Both the position numbers and the translations under genes were made by a program. A DNA stretch of 54,768 nucleotides from contig BQJA01000011.1 of NCBI GenBank assembly GCA_021604405.1, positions 1 to 54,768 on the forward strand, given 5' to 3'. The notes below the pieces were generated by a model. That model was given only the letters and a program-made list of their open reading frames with translations, had not been told where the DNA came from and ran no database searches. The DNA comes from Nitrosomonas sp. (GTDB lineage Bacteria > Pseudomonadota > Gammaproteobacteria > Burkholderiales > Nitrosomonadaceae). This document shows positions 39,601 through 48,711 of this stretch, one piece after another; positions within the stretch are counted from its first letter, which is position 1, and the number at the start of each line of letters is the position of its first letter.

Positions 39601-39853
39601 AGCCACGTACTACTTTGGCATGTGGCACCGCCAGCATGGCAGTGGTTAACGGGTAAGTGACCTGATCCTCCACGACTTGTGGCGCCTGCCCGGGAAACTC
39701 AGTAAATACAATGACCTGAACGTCGGATAAATCAGGGATAGCGTCCAGTGGAATATTCTTAAATGACCAGAATCCCGCAACGGCCAGCACAACAACGGCC
39801 AGTAGCACTATCAAACGGTTATTCAGTGAAGCATTAATTACTCTGTTAATCAT
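36683..39853 (-). CDS. cusA: Cu(I)/Ag(I) efflux RND pump CusA
   Basis: Inner-membrane proton-driven RND transporter of the heavy-metal-efflux class; exports Cu+/Ag+ through CusBC. The protein (about 1056 residues from the ATG at 39853) has 12 transmembrane segments and two large periplasmic loops. Marks of the monovalent-metal subgroup: GDMVDGGIVMIENAH in TM4, EFMPPLDEGDILYMPSTFPG with the methionines of the CusA metal relay, and TRTDMLSTGIKTPVGIK. It overlaps cusB by 8 bases (ATGATTAA), third gene of cusCBA. Confidence 0.93.
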   Translation of the reverse strand: MINRVINASLNNRLIVLLAVVVLAVAGFWSFKNIPLDAIPDLSDVQVIVFTEFPGQAPQVVEDQVTYPLTTAMLAVPHAKVVRGYSFFGLSFVYIIFDDDTDMYWARSRVLEYLNYASERLPRNVNPSLGPDATGVGWIYEYALVDRSGKHDLAQLRSLQDWYLRYPLQTVPGVSEVASIGGYVRQYQIEVNPNALLAYDIPLSKVKHAIQRSNNDVGGRLIEMAETEYMVRGLGYIRTLDDIKSIPVGIDNNGTPVRLQDVAQVQIGPELRRGIVELNGEGEVAGGVVIMRYGENAQATIQGIREKLQALKQGLPENVEIVPVYDRGALIERAVDTLNTALIQELIIVCILVGLLLLHLRSSLVIVITLPLAVLMAFIMMKWQGINANIMSLGGIAIAIGDMVDGGIVMIENAHRHLSAAIARKKAELTQKERWHVIGKASREVGPSLFFSLLIITISFIPIFAMQAQEGRLFSPLAYTKSYAMAAAAILTITVIPVLMGYFIRGKIIAEKRNPANRVLHSIHSPILRLAMRWRSVTLILATLLLASTLFPLSKIGSEFMPPLDEGDILYMPSTFPGISITKAKELLQQTDKILMTFPEVERVFGKIGRAETATDPAPLSMIETTISLKPKSEWPDPNKTTQELMTEMDQAIRFPGLTNAWTMPIKTRTDMLSTGIKTPVGIKISGPDLDELQRLSEQIEDIMKTMPETLSAFGDRTAGGYYLDFDIKREAAARYGLTVGDVQDIIQSAIGGMNITETVEGLERYPVNLRYPRELRDNPENLQRTLIPTPTGAQIPLTLVAELTLRRGPPSIKSEDARPNAWIYVDLKTTDIGGFVTRAKAIVENQLALPAGYTISWSGQFEYMERAAEKLRMVVPLTLALIFFLLYLTFRNLVEPTIVMLTVPFGLVGGIWIVYALGFNLSVAVYVGFIALAGTAAETGVMMLNFIDIEIAKLRRQKQALLSPTEIRKAVETATALRVRPVSITVFSTMIGLIPIMMATGSGADVTHRIAAPVLGGMFTVLILTLLVFPVIYSLVLQFQEKRKQPINDAAQLID

Positions 39854-41168
39854 GATGGTGGGGCGCTTCTTCAATCTGTAATGGATTGAGCGGTTCTATT
39901 GCTTGTAATCCCGGTTCCAGCATTTTTGCGGTGGCTTCACGCAAGCGGGATTCGGAGTCGATGAGAAATTGCGAAGAAATGACAACTTCTTCACCTTCGC
40001 GCAAACCCTGTGTCACGGTAATTCTTCCGTCGGTCGACAGACCGGTGGTAATTGTGCGTGGTTCGAATTTCCCCGGGCCGCGAACAACCAGTACCTTGTT
40101 ACGGACCCCGGAACGGATTACGGCTTCCGATGGAATCACCAGTGCACTTTCTTGCTTGCTGGCGTAGATCGTAACATCAGCAAACATATCGGGTTTTAAT
40201 AGTAAACCAGGATTATTAAAATTCAGACGTACTTTAATAGTGCGGGTTTCGGCTTCGGCATAAGGGAAAATAAATGCCAGATGGCCGCTGAAAATACGTC
40301 CAGGAACTCCTGCCAGTTGCATTTCCACCAGATCGCCGGTTTTCACCCATGGCAGCTCGTTTTCGTAAATGTCTGCGTAGACCCAGACAGTGGACAGATC
40401 GGCAATCATATATATTTCCGTGGCGGGCGTGACATATTGCCCTTCACGCGCGCCGATATTAACCACAATGCCAGAAGCCGGGCTATGAATATGCAGGTTT
40501 TTATGAATATTATGGTGACGTTCCAGGTCATGCAACTGATGTTCCGGTACGTCCAGCAACCTTAATCGTTCGCGCGAGCTGCTCAGTAATTCTTCTGCAC
40601 CGCGGCGGATATCTTCGATGGGGCTTTTCGCCAAACTGGCCCGGTTATTTAGGGCTAAAATATATTCCTGCTGACTGACCACCAGTTGTGGTGAATAAAT
40701 GCTGAGAAGTTCCTGGTCCCGTTTGACATGTTCAGCGGTTTTATCGACAAACAGGGTTTCGACCCATCCTTCAACTTTTGGATGTAATCGCACAATGCGT
40801 TCATCATCATAGTCAACCCGTCCGACGGTGCGCACGACATGAGAAAGAATATCTTTTTTAACCGCGGTGGTGCGTACCCCAATATTTTGCGTTGTGACGG
40901 GATCGATTTTCACCTGGCCAGGCGGGAGACCGCTTTTTTCTGTACCGTTGCCGGCGTAGACCGGCACATAATCCATTCCCATTTTGTCTTTAGCGGGTAT
41001 CGGCGAAGTAACAGATGGATTCATCGGGTGACGGTAAAATAAGGGTATTTTAGTGGTTGATGAATCAACCGCAGGGCTGCTTTCTGGTTGTTGATTGGCG
41101 AACCAGATACCGATACTAATCGCTACTCCGAACAAAAAAGCAACCATGGCAAGTGATTTTTTATTCAT
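39846..41168 (-). CDS. cusB: Cu(I)/Ag(I) efflux membrane-fusion protein CusB
   Basis: Periplasmic adaptor that joins CusA to CusC. From the ATG at 41168, which has a strong AAGGAAG ribosome site, the protein has 440 residues. One N-terminal membrane segment (about 5-23) is followed by a heavy-metal-binding domain, YRHPMNPSVTSPIPAKDKMG followed by MD and YVPVY (about 40-65), then the barrel-sandwich hybrid, hairpin and beta-barrel domains (IGVRTTAVKKD, SPASGIVVNIGAREGQ, WVYADIYE, GLLLKPDMFA). The C-terminus has three His. It begins inside the end of cusC and ends inside the start of cusA. Confidence 0.93.
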   Translation of the reverse strand: MNKKSLAMVAFLFGVAISIGIWFANQQPESSPAVDSSTTKIPLFYRHPMNPSVTSPIPAKDKMGMDYVPVYAGNGTEKSGLPPGQVKIDPVTTQNIGVRTTAVKKDILSHVVRTVGRVDYDDERIVRLHPKVEGWVETLFVDKTAEHVKRDQELLSIYSPQLVVSQQEYILALNNRASLAKSPIEDIRRGAEELLSSSRERLRLLDVPEHQLHDLERHHNIHKNLHIHSPASGIVVNIGAREGQYVTPATEIYMIADLSTVWVYADIYENELPWVKTGDLVEMQLAGVPGRIFSGHLAFIFPYAEAETRTIKVRLNFNNPGLLLKPDMFADVTIYASKQESALVIPSEAVIRSGVRNKVLVVRGPGKFEPRTITTGLSTDGRITVTQGLREGEEVVISSQFLIDSESRLREATAKMLEPGLQAIEPLNPLQIEEAPHHHD

Positions 41169-42450
41169 AAATTTCTTCCTTTCCGGCAGCTGCCACAATT
41201 TCCGCCAACGATTGGTTAGCCTCGGTAAAGGCCTGCCAGTATTTCATTTCATGGTTCAATAGCGTGATCTGGCTGCGTACCAGATTCAGAAAATCGACTT
41301 TATTGACCTGGTAGCCGGCCAGCATGGAGGCGACAGTCTGTCTTGCCTGAGGAATGATGCCGGTTTTGAATAGCGTGACTTGTTCACTGGCGCGCAGAAA
41401 ATCGCTATAGCTTTGAGAAATTTGCGCGCGAACTTTATTTCATTCGTCTTGCAGTTTGTATTTTTGCTGCATCAGTTCACTGTTTCGCTGATCAATCGCT
41501 TTGGCTTGTTTGCGGTCAAGGAAAATTGGGATATTCATGCTCATGTTTAGTGTTAGCAGATCCGGGCGGTCACCACCCGCCGGGCGATCACCGCGAAATC
41601 CATAGGAAGCGCCAAATTTAAAATCCGGATAGTAATCTTTCCTGGCCAGATCCAGTCGGCTCTGAGCAGCGTTAATGGATTCATGTTTGGCTGCGAGTAG
41701 TGCTCTGGAATTTTTTGCCAATTTATACAACATGTTTTCCGGCAGAATGGCGGGTAATTGTTCGTCAACCTGTTGCGGCAAAATAACAGGCGCATTGGCT
41801 GGTTTATCCAGTAATGCGTTGATTTGCGCACGGGCGTTGCGCCGAGCGCCTTGGAGTATCAGAATTTGATCCAGCAGATTGGAAAGTTCTACTTGTGCAA
41901 GCAACACATCCTGCTGTAATCCTTCGCCAACTTCATACTTGGTACGCGCGACTTGAACAAACTGATTTAGTAAAGTCTGATTGTTTTTCACAATCAGCAT
42001 AGCCTGATCCAGAAAAAAAATCCGCCACCAGATTTGTTTTGCATTACTGATCAGCCATAACCTGGCTTCGATTACATTTTGTAGTGCTGCCGCCGCTTCA
42101 AATTCAGCTGTTTGGCCACGCAGAGCAAGCTTTCCGGGAAATGGAAGCTGTTGTGAAATCCCTGGCCCGATAAGTGTCATATCTTCCTGGCCGGTATTTA
42201 ACGTATCGATTGGCAGATTTCTGGCATTGAAACTGACTTCAGGATCAGGCAGGGTGCTGACTTGTGATGGGATCGCCGCCATAGCTTGGGCGCGTGCACG
42301 CATGTGCGCTAAATCAGGGTTGTTTTGAACGGCTTGTTCTGTCGCTGCATTCAGTGTCAAAACACCTTGCTTTTCACTGGCATTGGCACTGTTCGCAACC
42401 ATCGATATTCCCGTGGTTATGACACATAAGATTCGGAGAATGTTATACAT
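41161..42450 (-). pseudogene. cusC: CusC-type outer-membrane channel, interrupted by an in-frame TGA
   Basis: A TolC/CusC-family outer-membrane factor for the Cus efflux pump. From the ATG at 42450, the signal peptide MYNILRILCVITTGISMVA is followed by the helical repeats of the family (NPDLAHMRARAQA, LPDPEVSFNARN, SQQLPFPGKLALRG, RTKYEVGEG, DFKFGASYGFRGDRP). The frame meets TGA at 41440-41442 after KYKLQDE, yet the same frame continues without error for 92 more codons (KVRAQISQSYSDFLRASEQ, QVNKVDFLNLVRSQITLL) to TAA at 41161-41163, which overlaps the cusB ATG. So the normal full-length gene is there, broken by one nonsense codon, probably from TGG (Trp). A sequencing error or read-through is not excluded. 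Confidence 0.9.
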
Positions 42451-42613
42451 AATAGTTACGTATTTATGATGGATAAAAGAAGATCGAGAAAAATACAGCA
42501 TCACAAGAAATTAACTGCGGACCCTGGCGCTTGGTTAATTAAAATTCTCTGTATGCGCTGGTTTAGTACTGGAAACAGTGCAGACATGGTCTGCTGTTTG
42601 GATCGCTATGTTT

Positions 42614-43003
42614 CTAGTGTTGCGTGGAGCAGGAATAGACGCGAGGCGGGTGTTGCGGCAGATCAGGGATAAATGAGGCTGCGCTGATGTCTACTGATTG
42701 ACGGACAGAAGAATTATTTACAGGACTATAAGTGGAATGGGCGGTGGAAACCAGCGTACTGCAGCTTGCATGGCAAAGTGTATTCACTTCACAGAGTTGG
42801 TTAGTAGCCATGCGGTCATCCATGAGTTGCTGGTGAGCCATGTTATGCAGACCATTGTTGGTGATGGAACGAATACTGTCATTCAGTCCGTGTCCGGCAT
42901 TGTTTTGATGTGTGCAGTGAGGAGAAACAGCGGAAACAGCACCCGCTATGGGCAGCCACAACATTATTAATATCAGTAAAAAACTGCACTGAGAAAGCTT
43001 CAT
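42614..43003 (-). CDS. Exported His/Cys-rich small protein, possible metal binder
   Basis: A 129-residue protein with a good signal peptide from the ATG at 43003 (MKLSQCSFLLILIMLWLPIA, cleaved near GAVSA). The mature part has clustered His, Cys and Met (SPHCTHQNNAGHG, HNMAHQQLMDDRM, NTLCHASCSTLV, QHPPRVYSCSTQH), consistent with binding a soft metal. It lies upstream of cusC on the same strand with about 160 bases between, so it may be the first gene of the copper unit. I cannot place it in a named family; CusF-type small periplasmic carriers look different. An earlier ATG at 43045 is also open. Confidence 0.6.
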   Translation of the reverse strand: MKLSQCSFLLILIMLWLPIAGAVSAVSPHCTHQNNAGHGLNDSIRSITNNGLHNMAHQQLMDDRMATNQLCEVNTLCHASCSTLVSTAHSTYSPVNNSSVRQSVDISAASFIPDLPQHPPRVYSCSTQH

Positions 43004-43168
43004 TATAGAAATAATCTGTTTGTTATAACCGATTGGTAGACTCATAAAGGCACCATAATATATTTGCTGCGTTCGTTTTTATATCAATATAGCAAGTCAA
43101 AATTTATTTTCTTGATTCTACTGGACGAGCCCTTATATCTTTATTATATCGTTTGCTAAGAAGATGTC

Positions 43169-43972
43169 ATGTTGAATGTACGAACGCCTGCTGTCGCGGG
43201 CATGTTTTATCCCGCTGATACGCAGCGGCTTGCACAAGGTGTGCGACAGTTGCTTGCTGAGGCGCAACCGCACAATTTAAGACCCAAAGCGCTGATCGTT
43301 CCGCATGCAGGCTATATTTATTCGGGTGCCATTGCCGCGACAGCCTATGCCACGCTACGTCTTTTTGCTGCGCAGATACGACGCGTGATACTGCTTGGCC
43401 CAACGCATTGCGTTGCAGTTCATGGCCTGGCATTATCATCGGCAAACTTTTTTGAAACGCCGTTGGGTAAGGTAAAACTGGATTCAGCGGCTGCGCAAGC
43501 CATCGCCCATTTACCACAAGTCATTGTCAGCGCTGAAGCCCATGCACAGGAACATTCTTTGGAAGTGCAGTTACCATTCCTGCAAAGCGTACTGCCTGAA
43601 TTTACTTTGCTGCCATTGGCTGTTGGCATGGCGTCGGCTGATGAAGTGGCTGAGGTGCTGGACACGCTCTGGGGCGGCGAGGAAACATTAATCGTTATCA
43701 GTTCCGATCTTTCTCATTATTTACCCTATGAAATCGCACGGCGCGTTGATCATGAAACTGTGCAATCCATTTTGCAGTTGCGTCAACCCATTTCACATGA
43801 TCATGCCTGCGGCGGTACACCTATCAGTGGTCTCATCGTGGCAGCGCAGATGCATCATCTGGTTCCTCATTTATTGGATTTGCGAAACTCTGGCGATACC
43901 GCCGGATCACGTGATCAAGTTGTGGGCTATGCAGCACTGGCTTTTACAGGAGAAACCCGGTATGCAAGTTGA
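43169..43972 (+). CDS. amrB: AmmeMemoRadiSam system protein B (Memo-like)
   Basis: A 267-residue member of the Memo family, related to extradiol dioxygenases. The three residues that hold metal in human MEMO1 (H49, H81, C244) have counterparts here: H46 in VPHAGYIYSG, H80 in LGPTHCVAVHG and C214 in HACGGTPISG. VISSDLSHYLPY (177-188) is the other family block. The biochemical role of the bacterial system is unknown. It starts the amr unit divergently from the copper genes and overlaps the next gene by 11 bases. Confidence 0.92.
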   Translation: MLNVRTPAVAGMFYPADTQRLAQGVRQLLAEAQPHNLRPKALIVPHAGYIYSGAIAATAYATLRLFAAQIRRVILLGPTHCVAVHGLALSSANFFETPLGKVKLDSAAAQAIAHLPQVIVSAEAHAQEHSLEVQLPFLQSVLPEFTLLPLAVGMASADEVAEVLDTLWGGEETLIVISSDLSHYLPYEIARRVDHETVQSILQLRQPISHDHACGGTPISGLIVAAQMHHLVPHLLDLRNSGDTAGSRDQVVGYAALAFTGETRYAS

Positions 43973-44525
43973 ACATGGCAGGATGCTGCCCGTTATAGCA
44001 AGAGATGCGATTGCAAATGCTGTGAATGTCTCGCGCGTAGCCGCTGTTTTGGATAGAAAAGCGTCATGGCTGACTGAGTGGGGTGCGAGCTTTGTTACAC
44101 TGATGCAGAATGATGCGTTGCGCGGTTGTGTCGGTACTGTGCAGGCACACCAGCCGTTATTGGCTGATATTAAACATAATGCAGTGTGTGCCGCGCTAAA
44201 CGATCCACGCTTTCCACCGCTGGCAAGAGAAGAGTTTGCGGCTGTGAGAATTGAAGTCTCTTTACTGTCTACGCCACAGCCGTTTGACTTTACTGACGAA
44301 TCAGATGCCTTGGTGCAATTAAGACCTGGTGTGGATGGTATCGTTTTTGAGTATGGCCATCATCGCAGCACCTTTTTACCACAAGTATGGGAAGTACTGG
44401 AGGAACCTGAGCAGTTTTTCGCTGAACTGAAACTCAAAGCCGGTTTGCCGGGTGATTTCTGGGCAGAAGACATTAAGCTGTCACGTTACACGGTGCACAA
44501 ATGGCGTGAAACCGATTTAACTTAG
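43962..44525 (+). CDS. amrA: AmmeMemoRadiSam system protein A (AMMECR1-like)
   Basis: A 187-residue AMMECR1-domain protein. I choose the ATG at 43962, which has AGGAGA ahead of it and lies inside the amrB end; the open frame reaches to 43728 but that part is a shadow of amrB. Motifs: SFVTLMQNDALRGCVGT (the conserved LRGCIG core, about 46-62), NAVCAALNDPRFPPL, VRIEVSLLSTP, and GVDGIVFEYG with RSTFLPQVWE. No catalytic residues are established for this family. Coupled translation with amrB by overlap. Confidence 0.93.
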   Translation: MQVEHGRMLPVIARDAIANAVNVSRVAAVLDRKASWLTEWGASFVTLMQNDALRGCVGTVQAHQPLLADIKHNAVCAALNDPRFPPLAREEFAAVRIEVSLLSTPQPFDFTDESDALVQLRPGVDGIVFEYGHHRSTFLPQVWEVLEEPEQFFAELKLKAGLPGDFWAEDIKLSRYTVHKWRETDLT

Positions 44526-44535
44526 GAGATTTAAA

Positions 44536-45633
44536 ATGGACGAGCCAATCAGTCTTGCAGACCAGTATCCGGCAAAATATTGGCATAGGTTAGCGGATGG
44601 ACGTATTCAATGCGACTTGTGTCCACGCGATTGCAAGCTTCATGAGGGTCAGCGTGGCGCTTGTTTTGTCCGCGGTCGGGCTAGCAATGCGATGGTGCTT
44701 ACGACCTATGGACGGTCCTCTGGTTTTTGTGTTGATCCTGTTGAAAAGAAACCTCTGAATCATTTTTACCCGGGTAGCAGTATTCTTTCATTCGGTACCG
44801 CTGGCTGTAATCTTGCATGCAAATTCTGTCAAAACTGGGACATTTCCAAATCCCGCAGTTTTGATAAGCTTGCCGACCAGGCCAGTCCGGAAGCCATTGC
44901 GCGAAGCGCTGAGGAATTGGGCTGCAAAAGTATCGCTTTTACATACAACGACCCGGTGATTTTTGCAGAATATGCGATGGATGTTGCAGACGCCTGTCAT
45001 GCTCGGAACATCAAAGCTGTGGCGGTAACCGCCGGTTACATCCATGACCAGCCGCGCCGTGATTTTTTTGCCAGAATGGATGCGGCCAACGTTGATCTCA
45101 AGGCGTTTACAGATAAATTCTATGTTAAACAAACGGGTGCACATATACAGCCCGTACTGGATACATTGCAATATCTTAAGAAAGAGACGGCGGTATGGGT
45201 TGAAATTACCACGTTACTAATTCCAGGTCTCAATGATTCCGCACATGAAATAAGTGCGATGAGCAAATGGATTGCGAAGGAACTTGGTGTGAACGTACCA
45301 CTGCACTTTAGTGCTTTTCATCCGGACTACAAGATGACCGCTATTTCTTGCACGCCGGCAGAAACGCTTGTCCGGGCACGGCAGATAGCATTGGATGCAG
45401 GGCTATTGTATGTTTATACTGGAAATACGCATTATTCTGCAGGAGATACCACTTATTGCCCTGCATGCGGGAGCGCTTTAATCGTGCGCGATTGGTATGA
45501 AATTAAACAATACCATGTAACCCCGGATGGCCATTGTCTTGAATGCAATACACGTATTGCGGGATGTTTTGAAAAGTTTGCGGGACAATTTGGCCGTCAG
45601 CGGATTCCGGTCGCAATAAATGAAGTAATATGA
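44536..45633 (+). CDS. amrS: AmmeMemoRadiSam system radical SAM enzyme
   Basis: A 365-residue radical S-adenosylmethionine protein. The cluster-binding CxxxCxxC motif is GCNLACKFCQNW (C91, C95, C98). An N-terminal group of four Cys (C26, C29, C33, C43, in CDLCPRDCKLHEGQRGAC) and a C-terminal ribbon-like pair (YCPACGSA and HCLECNTR) may hold extra metal. It is of the PflA-like type. It follows amrA by 10 bases with a strong TAGGAGA site. The three genes keep company across bacteria and archaea; the substrate is unknown. Confidence 0.95.
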   Translation: MDEPISLADQYPAKYWHRLADGRIQCDLCPRDCKLHEGQRGACFVRGRASNAMVLTTYGRSSGFCVDPVEKKPLNHFYPGSSILSFGTAGCNLACKFCQNWDISKSRSFDKLADQASPEAIARSAEELGCKSIAFTYNDPVIFAEYAMDVADACHARNIKAVAVTAGYIHDQPRRDFFARMDAANVDLKAFTDKFYVKQTGAHIQPVLDTLQYLKKETAVWVEITTLLIPGLNDSAHEISAMSKWIAKELGVNVPLHFSAFHPDYKMTAISCTPAETLVRARQIALDAGLLYVYTGNTHYSAGDTTYCPACGSALIVRDWYEIKQYHVTPDGHCLECNTRIAGCFEKFAGQFGRQRIPVAINEVI

Positions 45634-45757
45634 TTTGGCGCAGAGATCAGTTGATTTTGTCCGGTGTTTTTTTATTTGCTAAACACAAGTCACACCTAAC
45701 CAACCGATATCACGTGTAATGCTGCAGCCGGTTTTTCTCTTTAAAGTATTGTATAAG

Positions 45758-46468
45758 TTATTGGCAAGACAATAATCTTTGTTTTGTCCACGCACCCATG
45801 GCTTTTTTCCGTTTGTTCCGCTCGGCCAGCATCATATCGTAAAATTCTTTGTCTTTTTTGTTTATCTCGTAGAAATCACGTTTTATTGAGTTACGTAATA
45901 TAATTGGCGGTTTTTTACCGGCGTTTTTGACGGGAGGAGATGTTACTTCTAATCCAAGCAATCTCTGCAAATCCGCGATGTCCTCATGGAATGTTTCGAG
46001 GAAACCAACAAACCAGAAATCATCAGGCCTGTTCAGCGGGTATAAAAAATGCTGCGTATAGATATTATGCATCCACCTGTCAGCCGATAAAAGAAATTTT
46101 ATTAGATCCGGCTTTTGGTCAAGAAAATATTTTTTATAGACCTCTCCATGTGCCTCGGTATCTTCAGTAGGTGGCAAGTTAAGCCAGTAATAGTAATGCG
46201 AGATTGCCCGTTCCAGGGGTTCTCTTAAAATCGTAAGTATCCTGGGCTTCTCCAGGATATCCTGATACATTACAAATGGGTTGTGCGTGTGTATTGCGCT
46301 GATAGCTGTTGCAGTATTATCAATATTTGTAACATATCCATAATCCAGGAACAGATCGCTACCAAACCGGGCCAACAGCACTTCTCGAAGAGCCGTACCA
46401 CCAGTCTTGGGTATGTGGATAGATAGCAGTAACTCGTCGTTATATTTTCGGATGAATTCTGACTTCAA
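45758..46468 (-). CDS. Sulfotransferase family protein
   Basis: A 236-residue enzyme with the two PAPS-binding motifs of sulfotransferases: HIPKTGGT (18-25, Lys21 in the 5'-phosphosulfate loop) and LREPLERAISHYYYW (81-95, Arg82 and Ser90 for the 3'-phosphate). The spacing between them fits carbohydrate sulfotransferases of the family-2 type. No signal peptide or membrane segment, so the acceptor would be cytoplasmic or a lipid-linked sugar. No PAPS or polysaccharide genes are adjacent. It is a lone minus-strand gene. Confidence 0.85.
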   Translation of the reverse strand: MKSEFIRKYNDELLLSIHIPKTGGTALREVLLARFGSDLFLDYGYVTNIDNTATAISAIHTHNPFVMYQDILEKPRILTILREPLERAISHYYYWLNLPPTEDTEAHGEVYKKYFLDQKPDLIKFLLSADRWMHNIYTQHFLYPLNRPDDFWFVGFLETFHEDIADLQRLLGLEVTSPPVKNAGKKPPIILRNSIKRDFYEINKKDKEFYDMMLAERNKRKKAMGAWTKQRLLSCQ

Positions 46469-46846
46469 TGTTCCTCCATATGATGGCTAAGCAATCATGC
46501 GGCATGCTTAACACGGCTATTCAGTTATTGAAGATATGATTGAATCGCGCGAGTGAAATTGCTGGAAAAATTGGGCAGTTATATTTTATTATCTATCCGT
46601 AAGTTGCCACCAACGTCAACAAGTCACTGCTGCATTAAGGATACTATATTTATCGCGCTGTTGGTTCAATACGCGTTGGACAAAAGAACAAATAACAGAC
46701 ATCATAGGGAAGCGGTTGCCGGATGCCGTCCGACCGTGGTTTTTAGGCTTGGAGGAAGATGTTTGCTTCGTGGTTCTATTATTTTAGAAGGGCGTTGCAG
46801 CTTTATCAAATCCGATCATGTATCAATATAAAAAGCGAAACTTTCA
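46469..46846. other. Gene-free stretch before the carboxypeptidase
   Basis: Two overlapping plus-strand frames are open but neither has a convincing start; one (46553-46831) is Cys- and Arg-rich and low in support. Another frame reads RWTKEQITDIIGKRLPDAV near 46677-46735 and could be debris. No repeat or terminator was found. Confidence 0.35.
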
Positions 46847-48361
46847 ATGACTAGCGTAAATTATCAAAGCCTTGTAGAAAAATTATCTGAAGTTTCTTAT
46901 CTCAATGGCGTCATGAGTACGTTGGGTTGGGACCAGGAAGTTGTCATGCCGATTGGCGCATCCGAAGCCCGGGCACAGCAAATTTCCGCGCTTGCGGGTG
47001 TGATTCATGAGCGTATGACAGACCCGCGGCTCGGAGATTGCTTGGCTGCGCTTGAGGCGGAAGATTCGGCATATTTTGATACACTGCAAATTTGTAATAT
47101 ACGGGAGGCGCGGCGGAAGTATGATCTGGAAACCAAAATACCCAAGAAACTGGTAAAGGAAATGGCCGGACTGTCTTCTCAGGGGCACACGGTATGGGTT
47201 GCAGCACGACGGGACAATAAATTTTCTGATTTTGCGCCGCTATTGAAGCGTTTCATTGAACTAAAAAAAGAATGGGCGCAATGTGCATTTCCAGGCATGG
47301 ATCACTATGACGCCAATATCGATAATTTTGAGCGCGGCACGACAATGGCTGATATTACGCCGGTTTTTGAACGGCTTAAAGCGGAATTAATTCCGCTTAT
47401 TCAATCTATTCAAGACACGCACTATCAACCTGACAACTCTTTTTTGCAAGGAACTTTTCCGGTTGACAAGCAAGAAGCCCTGGCTCGCAAGATTAGCAAG
47501 GATATTGGCTTTCAGTTTGACTGCGGGCGTATGGATGTATCGGTGCATCCCTTTTGTGGTGGCAGTCATCCTACCGATGTTCGTATTACGACCCGTTATC
47601 AAGAAAATGATTTTATTGAGTCATTGTACGCGGTTATTCATGAAACAGGGCATGGATTATATGAACAAGGACGGATGCTGGAAGGACGTGATTTGCCGGT
47701 ATCTGAATCACTTACGATGGGCATCCATGAATCCCAGTCTCTGTTCTGGGAGCGCATGATTGCGCAAAGTGAATTGTTCTGTCGCCATTATTTCGATACG
47801 ATTAAAGCGACTTTTCCGGATAATTTGCAAGATGCGACTGCCGATGCTTTTTATCGGGCAATCAATACCTGTAAAGCGGATTTTATTCGTGTCGAAGCGG
47901 ATGAATTGACTTATCCACTTCACATCATTTTGCGCTATGAAATTGAAAAGGGCTTATTTGATGATTCAATAGCCGTGGATGATTTGCCAGAAGTCTGGAA
48001 CGATTTGATGATGAAGTATCTTGGCATCAAGCCACCCACTGACACGTTAGGTGTATTGCAGGATTCACACTGGAGTAGCGGTGCTTTTGGTTATTTTCCC
48101 TCTTACACGCTGGGTGCAATATATGCTTGTCAGTTTTATCAAACCATGACAAATGAACTTTCCGATGTAGAGAAAAATATCGAAAAGGGTAGTTTTGCGC
48201 CGATAAAGGCATGGTTAAATGAGAAAATCCATCGCCAGGGCAGTCTTTTTACGCCACATGATCTGGTTTGCCGGGTAACGGGTGAATCGCTTAACCCGGA
48301 ATATTTTATTGAATATCTTAAAAAAAAGTACAGTGCAATTTATCCACTTGGCCTGGAATAA
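46847..48361 (+). CDS. M32 family carboxypeptidase (Taq type)
   Basis: A 504-residue cytoplasmic zinc carboxypeptidase that removes C-terminal residues. The zinc site is HETGH (H265, E266, H269) in AVIHETGHGLYEQGR, with the third ligand expected at E295 in MGIHESQSLFWERM. VHPFCGGSHPTDVRITTRY and HIILRYEIEKGLFD are the other family blocks, and the length is standard (about 500). It converges on ftsB with 12 bases between stops. Confidence 0.95.
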   Translation: MTSVNYQSLVEKLSEVSYLNGVMSTLGWDQEVVMPIGASEARAQQISALAGVIHERMTDPRLGDCLAALEAEDSAYFDTLQICNIREARRKYDLETKIPKKLVKEMAGLSSQGHTVWVAARRDNKFSDFAPLLKRFIELKKEWAQCAFPGMDHYDANIDNFERGTTMADITPVFERLKAELIPLIQSIQDTHYQPDNSFLQGTFPVDKQEALARKISKDIGFQFDCGRMDVSVHPFCGGSHPTDVRITTRYQENDFIESLYAVIHETGHGLYEQGRMLEGRDLPVSESLTMGIHESQSLFWERMIAQSELFCRHYFDTIKATFPDNLQDATADAFYRAINTCKADFIRVEADELTYPLHIILRYEIEKGLFDDSIAVDDLPEVWNDLMMKYLGIKPPTDTLGVLQDSHWSSGAFGYFPSYTLGAIYACQFYQTMTNELSDVEKNIEKGSFAPIKAWLNEKIHRQGSLFTPHDLVCRVTGESLNPEYFIEYLKKKYSAIYPLGLE

Positions 48362-48373
48362 AAACGTGGTCGA

Positions 48374-48711
48374 TCAGTCTGGCGACGTTTCAATATGCTC
48401 AATGTTGTTGTCAGCGTCAACATGCGGTTTATTATGCCGTTTACTTTTTGATATCTGGAAAAACATTTCGTCCTGTTTGATCATTCCCAATTCACTGCGT
48501 GCCCGCTCTTCAATTGCATCTAAGCCCTGTTTAAGATCATTGACTTCTGCTTCGAGTATGGTATTTCTGTTTTGAAGTTCATGATTAGTCTGGCGGGCCG
48601 CATTCACTTGTTTATCCAGTTCCCAGACCCTTAGCCAACTCCCCTTGCCGTACCATAATGGGTATTGCAGCAAGGCAATTAAAGCAATGAAGAACAGGGC
48701 GAGAAGCTTCA

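Noticed and set aside
43728-43961. Longer AMMECR1-like N-terminus
   Set aside because: Shadow of the Memo-like gene; the ATG at 43962 has a good ribosome site.
46553-46831. 92-codon frame before the carboxypeptidase
   Set aside because: No start signals, odd Cys/Arg content, no homology recognised.
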